A stretch of DNA of 64,000 bases from Photorhabdus cinerea (GTDB lineage Bacteria; Pseudomonadota; Gammaproteobacteria; Enterobacterales; Enterobacteriaceae): NCBI RefSeq assembly GCF_011189575.1, contig NZ_PUJW01000001.1, forward strand, positions 1 through 64,000. The letters are read 5' to 3'. How positions within the stretch are numbered: position 1 is the stretch's first letter; each line of letters begins with the position of its first letter. Positions 27,564 through 36,570 of the stretch are shown piece after piece. The position numbers and the translations under genes were made by a program. The notes under the pieces were generated by a model that ran no database searches, was not told the origin of the DNA, and worked only from the letters and a program-made list of their open reading frames with translations.

Positions 27564-28286
27564 TTATGCCAGAGGTATATAGTGACTAGGGTTAATAAAT
27601 CTGGTAGGCGCATAGTTATCATACCCTTTACCCCTGCAATATTCTTTTAACTGACTTAATGAATTTATCCCTATTTTCTGATAAATAAATTGTAGCCTGC
27701 TTTGTACTGTTCTATATGAAATACCTAATTTTTTAGCTATATCTTTGGCACTGAGTGATTGCAACGCAAAAAATACGATATCGAACTCTCTATCAGTAAA
27801 TAAATCAGTTGGTGAGCCAAAAGTTAATGAGTCAGGATGCTTGTTGTTTTCAAAATGATACATGGAATAAATTTCAAGTTTTCTACCGTGCCCCACAACC
27901 CCAATGCATTTTCCGTCCTTCATTAGGGGGGTAATATTGACTAGAAGTGGTTGGATTATTTTTTGTCTCCCGCCGTAAATGAAAGTGTTTAATACTGGAA
28001 TAGTTTTTTGACTAGTCATTACGCTTCTATCATTGGCTTGTATAATATCTACAAACTCAACCCATGGTCCTGGACATTCAATATCAAGCCTACCTTCCAT
28101 GTTGAAACCTTTGGGTAGATTGCAGTAATAATGCGTAACATCATTAGCATAGAAAAATCGAGATTCTTTGTCTTTTATAATCCAAAAATCGTTGCTGTTT
28201 TCCATGTATGATATGAAGGCATCAAAGCTTTTTGAACGAACATCCAGATCTTTATTTACAGAGAAACTCATACTTTCATCATTCAT
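27564..28286 (-). CDS. PAS4-LuxR solo regulator, copy A2
   Basis: 240 residues from the ATG at 28286, with GGGTGG before it; the GTG at 28295 is less likely. It is a close paralog of copy A1 (nearly identical from IYQKIGINSLSQLKEYC to the end). Differences cluster in the PAS region (RFFYANDVTHYYCNLP against RFVYANDITMYYSGLP), so the two may sense different ligands. HTH: FTDREFDIVFFALQSLSAKD. Flanks on both sides are duplicated with the gene. Confidence 0.88.
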   Translation of the reverse strand: MNDESMSFSVNKDLDVRSKSFDAFISYMENSNDFWIIKDKESRFFYANDVTHYYCNLPKGFNMEGRLDIECPGPWVEFVDIIQANDRSVMTSQKTIPVLNTFIYGGRQKIIQPLLVNITPLMKDGKCIGVVGHGRKLEIYSMYHFENNKHPDSLTFGSPTDLFTDREFDIVFFALQSLSAKDIAKKLGISYRTVQSRLQFIYQKIGINSLSQLKEYCRGKGYDNYAPTRFINPSHYIPLA

Positions 28287-29260
28287 AATTTCCACCCGTT
28301 ATGATAAAACTATAAAACAGTAATAACTTCCATGTGAGAGTACCACTTTTACGGCTCAATGGATAATTATGTTTTGTGGATTTAAAACAATAGTCTCTGA
28401 AAAAGCCGTTTTTTTAGGGTTTAAATGTATTAGTCTACCCTGCGGTCAGCTAAGAGTTAAAAGAATAGCTCTAATTAATACTAGATTTTAAAAACGCGAA
28501 TATAGCGAGATGAAAGATTCTACATAAAAGGTAAATTTAACTTAATAAACGCCATTAATAAAGAATTGAAAAGAAATCAGTACGTAAAAATATTATCCGA
28601 ACAGGATCATACTTAGTGACTTTCTCGCTGTTATTTTACGAATCAAGCCATAAAAATAATGCAATAAAAAAGGAGGATAAAACGGTTAATGTGGCAGGAT
28701 TTAATCCCTATACAAAGAGTTTAAAAAGTAGATATTAAAAGTGTTAAAAAAGTCGTTAAAACTTTATACTGATTAAACCAGAAGTTTAAATAATGGCTTT
28801 TAATAACAGTTTAAAACCTACCCATCATAAAGTTATCAGTGAAAAATGAAAAAGTGGGTTCGTTAATATTTAAATACTCGTCCAACCGATAACCTTTCTG
28901 GCTAATTAATTCGCCAGATCTTTAACCATCGTTGATACTGAAATACTCCCTCGTTTTTTTAATGGGTTTTTCCTCTGCTTGAGGAGACGTAAAACTTACC
29001 TGCTTTTGTACCCAGAAAACCTGCATAAAACGTAAAGATTTCCTATACCTATAAAGATGTAATAATGTGATGTAACAACAAAAATTTGGATGAAATACCG
29101 CCTGTTATGATTTAATTGACCCCATTCCCACGCTTTAGATCTCAAAATTCAAAAAACTGCATTTTCTTCTTAAGGCAGACTCCTTATATTCACACGCCTT
29201 GTATTTTTTAACAATTGTAGCAATGGTGGATCAGATATCACCGGCGCTAATGGAGTCACC
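28287..29260. other. Intergenic region before the dicarboxylate symporter
   Basis: Nearly 1 kb without a supported gene. The first 500 bases repeat the region upstream of LuxR copy A1 (shared blocks such as AGTCTCTG and AAATGTATTAGTCTAC). The rest is AT-rich, with a promoter expected before 29261. Confidence 0.5.
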
Positions 29261-30646
29261 ATGGATGCTTCTGAATCTTTAACTCCAGCCATGAAGCCAA
29301 ATTTTTCTAATAAAAAAGGCTTAATTATTCTGGCTGCTGATATTTTATTACTGTTTATCTTGCTCAATACCTTGCCGTTTGGTGAAAAAGCTAATGCGGG
29401 TTTGGCACTAATGGTATTTGTTGGTGTGCTGTGGCTGACTGAAGCTATTCACGTCACTATTACTGCGTTATGTATTCCAATTCTGGCTGTTGGCATGGGT
29501 TTGATGAATACGGGAGATGCACTGAAATCTTTTGCTAATCCCATCATCTTTCTGTTTTTTGGTGGTTTTGCACTGGCAACGGCACTTCATATACAAGGAC
29601 TAGATAGACTGATCGCTAACCGTCTGCTGATGATTGCCCGTGGGCGTTTGTCTGTAGCGGTGATGTTGCTGTTTGGTGTTACCGCTGGCCTTTCCATGTG
29701 GATCAGTAACACAGCGACTGCCGCCATGATGTTGCCATTGGTATTGGGGATCTTGTCTAACTTAGATGTACGCTCTGAACGCCATACTTTTGTGTTTGTA
29801 TTGCTGGGTGTTGCTTATAGTGCAAGTATTGGTGGTTTAGGTACGCTGGTCGGTAGCCCACCAAATGCGATTGCGGCGGCTCAACTGGGAATTGATTTTT
29901 TTAGTTGGATGAAATTTGGTGTTCCTCTGGTTGTTATTTTGATGCCAATGATGGTGGGTGTCATGTATCTAATGTTGCGCCCGAATTTGAATCATAAATT
30001 CGACATGAAGCTGGAAAAATTAGATTGGACTGGCAAGCGTTTGATGGCCATGCTGATTTTTCTGTCCGCGGTGTTCTGCTGGATATCGAGTACTGCGATT
30101 AGCTCCGCTCTGGGAGGAGTGAAAGATCTGGATACCATTATCGCTGTCAGTGCCGCTATTCTGATTGGTGTAACCGGTGTTGCGAGTTGGTCTCAGATTC
30201 AGAATAACACCGAGTGGGGCGTATTGATGTTGTTCGGTGGTGGCCTGACTTTAAGTGCCATTTTGAAAAACTCAGGTGCCAGTGAAATTATGGCGAATGG
30301 TATGGCCGCTACTTTCGGTGCAAGCCATTGGTTTGTGATCATTGTTGCGGTGGCGGCGTTTATTATCTTCCTGACTGAATTTACCAGTAATACAGCGAGT
30401 GCCGCTTTGTTGGTGCCAGTATTTGCAACAGTTGCGGAAGCATTGGGTATGCCGGTGATGACGTTGACACTGATTATCGGTTTCGGAGCGTCTTGTGCTT
30501 TTATGCTGCCGGTTGCCACACCGCCTAATGCGATTGTTTTTGGCACTGGTCATATTAAACAGACTGAAATGGTAAGGGTGGGTATAGTTTTGAACATTGC
30601 TTGTATCGTTATCATCTCTCTGTTTGCCTGGTTCTTCTGGCTGTAA
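29261..30646 (+). CDS. DASS/SLC13-family sodium-dicarboxylate symporter
   Basis: 461 residues with about 11 membrane helices. It has the two Ser-Asn-Thr substrate and sodium motifs of the divalent anion:Na+ symporter family, SNTATAAMMLP and TSNTASAALLVP, plus GTLVGSPPNA and LPVATPPNAIVFGTG. It is similar in length and layout to Vibrio INDY. It should import C4-dicarboxylates such as succinate, fumarate or malate at the inner membrane. GGAG lies five bases before ATG 29261. The exact substrate is inferred. Confidence 0.88.
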   Translation: MDASESLTPAMKPNFSNKKGLIILAADILLLFILLNTLPFGEKANAGLALMVFVGVLWLTEAIHVTITALCIPILAVGMGLMNTGDALKSFANPIIFLFFGGFALATALHIQGLDRLIANRLLMIARGRLSVAVMLLFGVTAGLSMWISNTATAAMMLPLVLGILSNLDVRSERHTFVFVLLGVAYSASIGGLGTLVGSPPNAIAAAQLGIDFFSWMKFGVPLVVILMPMMVGVMYLMLRPNLNHKFDMKLEKLDWTGKRLMAMLIFLSAVFCWISSTAISSALGGVKDLDTIIAVSAAILIGVTGVASWSQIQNNTEWGVLMLFGGGLTLSAILKNSGASEIMANGMAATFGASHWFVIIVAVAAFIIFLTEFTSNTASAALLVPVFATVAEALGMPVMTLTLIIGFGASCAFMLPVATPPNAIVFGTGHIKQTEMVRVGIVLNIACIVIISLFAWFFWL

Positions 30647-30692
30647 CTGAAAGTTTAATTAATATCTTTCGGAACAAGATAACTCATAACGA

Positions 30693-30715
30693 CCCCGCCC
30701 AATATGCTGGCGGGG
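30693..30715. terminator. Hairpin between convergent transporter genes
   Basis: CCCCGCC (30693-30699) and GGCGGGG (30709-30715) flank a nine-base loop, between the convergent symporter and MFS genes. No T run; probably a shared 3'-end structure. Confidence 0.5.
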
Positions 30716-30737
30716 AGAAAAGCCAGAAGAAAAAGAT

Positions 30738-31949
30738 TTATACGGAAGAACTTACCGAATTTTCAGAACGCATCAGCCATAAATCTAATATTGTCAATAT
30801 AAGGCCGATGGCTAATCCGACGGATAGCACGGCCATTGCTGTGCTTGACCCGCCTGCGACTAACCCAATAATGGCTAGTGGAACTAAGCTCAAGATCCCC
30901 AGATTATTGAATGTTTCTGCAAAGGCCAGAACCATACCTTTGTTAGGGCCTGCTCGTGTTGCTAAGACGACGGTACTTGCAGGAGCGCCAATGCCCAGTG
31001 CTGTACCCCAGAATATCAGACATCCCAGAGAACCAGAGAGTGTAAGTGGAACAAGCATAAAAACTGAGATTACACCAGTCAGTAGCAAACTGACCAAGAC
31101 CAAAGTTACTTCTTCTCGACCGCAAAGCTTGCGAAGCCAACCAGCGGACAGATTACCTAACCCTAAGCCAACACCAAAGGCTGTGACGGTCAAACCGATT
31201 TCAGTGGGGCCAAATCCGTACCGTTGACGTAAGACTTCTCCAGACAAAAGAAAAGCAGAGACGCCGGTACCATTCCAGGCTCCTTTTGCAATGAGTGGCC
31301 TGACAACCGACCATTGCCGAAACCAAACTAATCGCTGGTTTGTTGGTTTTAGAGGCACAGTTTTTGACGGAAGGTAGTAGATCCCGATGATGAATGTAAC
31401 GACACAGCCGAGTGAGCTAAATAAAAATGGCGCCTGCCAATTTATTAAATCTGTCAATATCCCGGCTAAAGCTGGGCCGAATGCAATGCCAAAAGTCATA
31501 CCAAGCATAACGGAGCCCATTGCTCCGGCTTGGCGATTATGAGGAATGATATCGGCGATCAAGGAAAATACGGTGGGTATGATTACGGCTGATGCTATAC
31601 CGCCAAGAATTCGCAGTGTGATTGCGATATTAAGAGTGGGGGCAAGAATGATAGCGAGGCCATCTGCGGCGAAAAATAGCAGAGAGCCCAGAAGTAATTT
31701 GCTTCTGTTAATACGATCTGAAAAATACCCAAGTACAGGCGCTGCCAGAGCGTAGGAAAATGCATAGCTGGATACCAGCCAAGATGCTCCAACTGTAGTT
31801 GTCCCGAAGGCTACCGCAAGAGGAGTAAGCATGGATGACAGCATGAATTCGGTTGCGCCAACGAAGAATACGGTGACTGAAAGGATAAATAAAAACGTGT
31901 ATTTTGTATTCTGTTCTAGGGTGGATGAATATTGTGTTTTTTTGTTCAT
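30738..31949 (-). CDS. MFS transporter, DHA1 drug-efflux type
   Basis: 403 residues with 12 predicted helices. Motif A lies in the loop between helices 2 and 3 (GYFSDRINRSKLLLG), and helix 5 has a motif-C-like MGSVMLGMTFGIAFGPALAG, both typical of proton-driven efflux pumps such as arabinose/chloramphenicol-type exporters. The substrate cannot be told. It is transcribed away from the radical SAM cluster 520 bases upstream. Confidence 0.82.
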   Translation of the reverse strand: MNKKTQYSSTLEQNTKYTFLFILSVTVFFVGATEFMLSSMLTPLAVAFGTTTVGASWLVSSYAFSYALAAPVLGYFSDRINRSKLLLGSLLFFAADGLAIILAPTLNIAITLRILGGIASAVIIPTVFSLIADIIPHNRQAGAMGSVMLGMTFGIAFGPALAGILTDLINWQAPFLFSSLGCVVTFIIGIYYLPSKTVPLKPTNQRLVWFRQWSVVRPLIAKGAWNGTGVSAFLLSGEVLRQRYGFGPTEIGLTVTAFGVGLGLGNLSAGWLRKLCGREEVTLVLVSLLLTGVISVFMLVPLTLSGSLGCLIFWGTALGIGAPASTVVLATRAGPNKGMVLAFAETFNNLGILSLVPLAIIGLVAGGSSTAMAVLSVGLAIGLILTILDLWLMRSENSVSSSV

Positions 31950-32472
31950 AAGGTCAATTTAACTCCATATCATATATAGATATTCGTATATTTCTTGCGG
32001 TAAAGTGTGATCAGCCGGTGACGTAGAAAAACGGTTGTGAAATACGTAGAAAAGAGACGATGCCAGACCAGATTAGGCAGATGTGAAAATGTTAAATATT
32101 ACAAAGGAGAAAAGGGAAGCGCATTAGTAATATATCTAATGGATAAAGCGGGCAAGGAATTAATGAGTCTGTACATTATTCTGTGTAATTGCCACCGAAT
32201 TGAATACATGACCGAAAAAATAATAACAATAAATTCAAATAATTACGTCAAATGAGCTTATTGGAAAGCATACCAAGCTTGATACAAATTTTGTCACAAA
32301 AAAGCAACAAATAATTTGCATTTTTTCAATGAGTTATATTTTTAGTTGTGATAATACCCACAAATATTTAACTATTATATAGCTGAAATAATAAAAACTG
32401 TTAATATTACAATGCTGAATTAAATTTTAATCCGGTGTATTTGTCAAAACAAACATCCAAGAGGAGTATGAA
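31950..32472. other. Intergenic region before the radical SAM cluster
   Basis: About 520 AT-rich bases between divergent units. It must carry the MFS promoter and the promoter of the cluster. AAGAGGAG at 32459-32466 is a strong ribosome binding site for the first frame of the cluster. A 72-codon open frame at 32037-32255 has no binding site or recognisable features. Confidence 0.4.
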
Positions 32473-32839
32473 ATGAATGTGATAACAGCACAAGCATTTA
32501 GACTGCTAACGTCAAGGAAAAGATATTTTTAGTTACAATGTATCTTTTACAAAAAAAAGAATAGCTAATACATCCGGCATTTCATTATCAGATGAAAATA
32601 ATAAACCAATAATAAAAAATTTATGGTATAGAGTCTTGTGCAAAGATGGAAAATTAATACTTTTCGCAAAAAAAGCATTATGTGAAATTAATTCAGATGC
32701 ATATAAAGTTTGGTTAGTAATAGATAATGAAAAAACAGAGTTTGAAGTTGTTTCAGAGTTAGAAAAATTTGGAATAACTAATAAAAATGCTAATTTTTAT
32801 ATATCGGAATTCGAAAGACTAGGGGCATTAACAAAATAA
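32473..32839 (+). pseudogene. PqqD-like (RiPP recognition element) protein, probably frameshifted
   Basis: A strong AGGAG leads to ATG 32473, which opens only 19 codons (MNVITAQAFRLL to stop at 32532). In the next frame the sequence is open from 32510 to 32839 without a usable start, and encodes a PqqD-like domain: KALCEINSDAYKVWLVIDN, then a C-terminal ISEFERLGALTK. Dropping one T from the T5 tract at 32526-32530 would join both into a protein of about 121 residues. PqqD-like domains bind leader peptides for radical SAM enzymes; a radical SAM gene is in this operon. Alternatively the 19-codon frame is a separate peptide. Confidence 0.55.
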
Positions 32840-32856
32840 TACATATGGGGAATGCA

Positions 32857-33414
32857 ATGGAAAGAATAAAGATTATAAGTAGGAACCACTGCTGGAGAAC
32901 ATTAAAGGGAACCAAAACTAATAATTTTCAAGAATATTTGAACCAAGTAAATAATGGATGCCAATTACAAGAAACAATATTTCATCTACGCGATGCGGAA
33001 GAGATGTTGATGGACTTAAGTAATTTGTCATCACCCATATCAAGATTATCAAGCACTGAAATAATACATATTTGGAATAAACTAGTTGATTATTTAAATA
33101 TAAATAAACTTACCTCTGATATGGGTAACTTAGTAAATGGATATGGCTTAGATCCAGAATTAGCTTTATATGGTACTGAACTATGCGAGTTAAAAAGAAA
33201 TAAAGAAAACATCCTATCCACAATAATAAACAAAGGAATAACAAATAAATTAGAATTAATATATTCAAGAGGGCTTGATAAATCAGTAAAATTAAAGGAT
33301 GCCCCACAAAAAACAATTGATTTATATGATGAGTTTCGTTACGAATACAGTAAAAGTATTAATTTATTTTCATTGGAAACTTGCCCCACATTAAACATAG
33401 AAAATATTTACTAA
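32857..33414 (+). CDS. Unknown protein in radical SAM cluster
   Basis: 185 residues from ATG 32857, preceded by GGGGA; ATG 32845 adds four residues but lacks a binding site. I do not recognise a family. The sequence is soluble, mostly helical, Asn/Lys/Leu-rich, with a segment DLSNLSSPISRLSSTEI and a central YGLDPELALYGTELCELKRNK. It sits between the PqqD-like and phosphoribosyltransferase-like genes in a tight operon. Confidence 0.6.
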   Translation: MERIKIISRNHCWRTLKGTKTNNFQEYLNQVNNGCQLQETIFHLRDAEEMLMDLSNLSSPISRLSSTEIIHIWNKLVDYLNINKLTSDMGNLVNGYGLDPELALYGTELCELKRNKENILSTIINKGITNKLELIYSRGLDKSVKLKDAPQKTIDLYDEFRYEYSKSINLFSLETCPTLNIENIY

Positions 33415-33432
33415 GATCATTACCTGTGGGAT

Positions 33433-33879
33433 ATGGTTTTTACGCTAGCTAAAAACAAATTATTTATTATTTCGGGAGGAATCCCCCTTGCGTTATCTTA
33501 TCATGCAAAAACACTAGACAAAAATATATATTTCTGCGAAATACATCGTGAAAATGATAATGGTTTACTGCATAAAAGAAAATTATTCAATGAAATATAC
33601 CCAAAATTTAAAGGAAAAGAAAACGAAAGTTGGCTGATAATTGATAAATCTTATACAGGAGGCAGTATTCAATTAGCTTACAAGATGCTTGTAAATTTAG
33701 TTGGGTACAAATCTCAAATATATAAAGTATCGTTTTCCCCAAAGACATTAGGGGCATTTTCATCGTCAGATTATGCAATTTATGCAGGCAGATTATTTGA
33801 TGTAAAAAAGACAATAGCATATTTAACAGCCGAGGATTGGCATAAAAAACTCATCTATTTGGGAGATCATGTCATATGA
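33433..33879 (+). CDS. Phosphoribosyltransferase-like protein
   Basis: 148 residues. The segment SWLIIDKSYTGGSIQLAYKML has the shape of the PRPP-binding loop of type I phosphoribosyltransferases (acidic pair, then TGGS/T). The N-terminal IISGGIPLALSYHA would be the substrate-entry loop region. One of the two usual loop acids is replaced (IIDKS rather than VDDV), so activity may differ or be lost. Its stop overlaps the next start (ATGA at 33876-33879). It may act on a ribosyl intermediate of the pathway (inference). Confidence 0.6.
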   Translation: MVFTLAKNKLFIISGGIPLALSYHAKTLDKNIYFCEIHRENDNGLLHKRKLFNEIYPKFKGKENESWLIIDKSYTGGSIQLAYKMLVNLVGYKSQIYKVSFSPKTLGAFSSSDYAIYAGRLFDVKKTIAYLTAEDWHKKLIYLGDHVI

Positions 33880-34727
33880 GGTATGTATTCAATAATGAAG
33901 TTAGTAATTATTTAGAAATACACTTTCACAAACTCAGAGAAGAGATTCGTAGAATATGGTTTGCCAAGCTTTCCACTATTCATATCGGATATGATAACAA
34001 ATACTATGGCGAAACAGTAGAAATAGATATCATTTTAAATAATATAATTTACGAGCACTTGGATAAATCAGAACTCAAGGTCACCATTATTTCAGAAGAC
34101 GATTCTGAATCACAATCTGTAAATATTAAAGATAAGATTTCCTTACTCATTGACCCTATTGATGGTACTCATAACTTGCTTATGGGTTATCCTGCCTATA
34201 CTACATCAATAGCTGTTTACAAGAATGATAGATACATTATGGGCTGAGTATATGATATTCCAAGAGACATTATATATAAAGCATCATTGGGAGAAGGTTC
34301 TTATATACAAAGCATATATACCAGCAAGCGAATATATACAAGCCCCTCATTTCAACTGAACGATTTGAGAGTATCATTTCATAGGGCGAAAAACAATCAG
34401 TATACAGAGATTCAGAATAAAATTATTAATGAAGCAAATAAAGTAAGAATCTCATCTTGTTCAAGTTTAGATATATGCCTGATCGCTAGTGGCGTTTTAC
34501 ATGCATTCTTAGATTTATCACTTATGGGTCACGAACGTTGTGTAGATATAGCAGCAGCTAAACTAATCCTTGAGGAGTCAGGGGGATACATAATGACTCG
34601 TGATGGAAATAGTTATAATATTCTATCACCTACAGATTCTTTATTTTTTGAGAAAAAAGCAATCATAGCTGTTTCTTCTAAAAGTGTAGAGGATACAATA
34701 TTAGAATTAATGAGGATACAAAAATGA
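33876..34727 (+). pseudogene. Inositol-monophosphatase-family protein interrupted by an in-frame TGA
   Basis: Two frames in the same phase (33876-34247 and 34248-34727) are separated only by TGA at 34245-34247, in MG-stop-VYDIPRDIIYKAS, where a Trp codon TGG would fit. Together they give about 283 residues of the Mg-dependent IMPase/FBPase/CysQ superfamily: LLIDPIDGTHNLLMGYPAY carries the DPIDGT metal motif, and HERCVDIAAAKLILEESGG the second metal site (usual WDxAA). It would dephosphorylate a sugar phosphate or nucleotide. It is translationally coupled at both ends. It is either a recent nonsense mutant, a readthrough gene or a sequence error. Confidence 0.7.
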
Positions 34728-35857
34728 ACACTATAGAATTAAAAATCAGAGTATTATGTTCTGGATTAAAATATGATAAAAACGTGATATATGAGTACAG
34801 TAAACGAAATTTTATTCCTAAAAGAAGGGCGTATGGAACAAGTGATAGCTCTAAATTAGAAACAACACATTCCGTACCTCAAGAGGCTATTTTAGAAGAT
34901 GGTACAATTATTGCCTGTAATTATAATGAAAATTCTGATTATGATTTAATATATAAAAATGGAAATTTTTATATAAAAGCCGACAACATTTTGTTTAAAG
35001 TTATATTTCCCATTAAACCAGACATATATGGTATAGAACTTTCAGATGGCAGTAGAGTAGAAGAATACGTCACGGTGTACGGTGATACAACTTTGGGTTT
35101 TTTCTCTCCAGGGCATTGTTATTATTTTAATGATGGTCGTCAGTGTAAATTTTGTTCATTAGGTGAAGCTAGAAATAGTTTATCAGATCATAAAAAGTCT
35201 ATTAGACCGTCAAAAGTAATTGAAGTTATGAATATAATAGAAGTTAACAACATTAATAGATATAAAAGAGTACTTATCAATGGTGGTACAACTCGTAATT
35301 ATGATATTGGTTTTGAAATGCACAAACAATTATTAATTTCTCTAAAACCTTTTTGTGAAAAAAACAACCTTAACAGTCACTTAATATCAATGCCCCCTAG
35401 AAATCTAAATAAAATAAAGGGGATTTCTGAATTTGTTGATAGCTGGGCTATTAGTTTAGAAATATTTAATCCTAAATTATTTGATCAGATATGTCCTGGT
35501 AAATCACAGGACTACGGGAGAAATAATCTATTAGAAGCATACCTAGCTGCTGTTTCAGAGTTAGGTGAAGGCAATGTTTATGTTGGATTTGTAGCGGGAT
35601 TAGAACCTTTAAATGATTTAGTACAAGGAATGGAATTTTTTTCAAAAAATGGCATAGTTCCAGCAGTAGCAATTTTTCATCCCGATCATGGTTCTGAATA
35701 TCAAAATCACCCTAGACCTATTTTTGAAGATATTTATAAAACATATGCTGAGATGCATAAATTATATCAAAAATATGGATTCAAACCATTTATTATCGGT
35801 AGTGGTAGAAATTCACTTGATACTGAAGCGTACTACGGGGAAAAAAGAAATGATTAA
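34724..35857 (+). CDS. Radical SAM enzyme with unusual CX8CX2C cluster motif
   Basis: 377 residues; its ATG overlaps the previous stop. The presumed [4Fe-4S] ligands are in GHCYYFNDGRQCKFCSLGE, spacing CX8CX2C instead of the canonical CX3CX2C. A TIM-barrel-like series follows: VLINGGTTRN (SAM-binding GGE-like), LNSHLISMPPRNL, DSWAISLEIFNPK, NVYVGFVAGLEPLNDL and a C-terminal GFKPFIIGSGRNSLD. The layout suggests the BioB/HmdB-like branch of radical SAM enzymes. The first 115 residues are extra. The reaction is unknown. It is the likely key enzyme of the cluster. Confidence 0.75.
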   Translation: MNTIELKIRVLCSGLKYDKNVIYEYSKRNFIPKRRAYGTSDSSKLETTHSVPQEAILEDGTIIACNYNENSDYDLIYKNGNFYIKADNILFKVIFPIKPDIYGIELSDGSRVEEYVTVYGDTTLGFFSPGHCYYFNDGRQCKFCSLGEARNSLSDHKKSIRPSKVIEVMNIIEVNNINRYKRVLINGGTTRNYDIGFEMHKQLLISLKPFCEKNNLNSHLISMPPRNLNKIKGISEFVDSWAISLEIFNPKLFDQICPGKSQDYGRNNLLEAYLAAVSELGEGNVYVGFVAGLEPLNDLVQGMEFFSKNGIVPAVAIFHPDHGSEYQNHPRPIFEDIYKTYAEMHKLYQKYGFKPFIIGSGRNSLDTEAYYGEKRND

Positions 35858-36521
35858 ACGCGGTTTATTTATAGCTTTTGAAGGAAATGATGGTGCAGGT
35901 AAATCAACAATTTCACGCGAAGTTTATGATATTTTATCTCTAGATTATAATAATATTGTTTTTTTAGACAAGAATTATCCTTTACTACCATCTGGGTATA
36001 GTATGTATCACATGGGAAAAATACGAGATGTTCTTTGGGATTATGACATTTCAGCTCCATTGGGTGAATTGGGTAACCGGCATTGGATTCTATTGATAGC
36101 ATCATGGTTTGCTGTTTTAGATAGTTTAATTATTCAACCTTGTTTATTGCAAGGTAAAATTATTATATGTGATAGTTGGTATTATAAATATTTAGCAAGA
36201 TTCTTACTTAAGTCCACGGAATTAGCAAAATTAAGTAAATCGGTTCTATCGATAAACACAAAACCAGACATGGTTATATATCTTGATGTTCCTCCAAATA
36301 TTGCTGAAAAAAGGAAAAAAATATTAAAACCCAGTGAATCTGGAAAATTAGAGATAAATGAAAAATATGATTTTATAGAATATCAAAAACACGTTCTTAA
36401 TCAATATCAGACGTTTTATGATGACACTTGGAAAATTATTAATACTGACACATTAACTAAAGGTGCAGTAATTAAATTAATAGTGGATGTTATTCAGGTG
36501 GAAATACTGAAAAAAATGTAA
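35850..36521 (+). CDS. dTMP-kinase-like P-loop kinase
   Basis: 223 residues from ATG 35850, overlapping the radical SAM stop by eight bases. Walker A is FEGNDGAGKST, as in thymidylate kinases, with IIICDSWYYKYLARF (DRY-like) and VIYLDVPPNIAEKRKK later. The family phosphorylates nucleoside monophosphates; here a pathway-specific nucleotide or nucleoside-like substrate is likely because a housekeeping tmk would not be expected in this operon (inference). Confidence 0.72.
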   Translation: MIKRGLFIAFEGNDGAGKSTISREVYDILSLDYNNIVFLDKNYPLLPSGYSMYHMGKIRDVLWDYDISAPLGELGNRHWILLIASWFAVLDSLIIQPCLLQGKIIICDSWYYKYLARFLLKSTELAKLSKSVLSINTKPDMVIYLDVPPNIAEKRKKILKPSESGKLEINEKYDFIEYQKHVLNQYQTFYDDTWKIINTDTLTKGAVIKLIVDVIQVEILKKM

Positions 36522-36570
36522 TTACTGCAAGGGCTTTATTTATTGAGGCTATTTTAGTTGGAGGGAAATA

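Noticed and set aside
30601..31227. 208-codon plus-strand frame across the symporter end and the MFS gene
   Set aside because: Overlaps two well-supported genes and crosses a hairpin between them; Thr/Ala/Pro-rich translation is typical of the antisense of a membrane protein.
32037..32255. 72-codon plus-strand frame before the radical SAM cluster
   Set aside because: No ribosome binding site, no family features, AT-driven composition.
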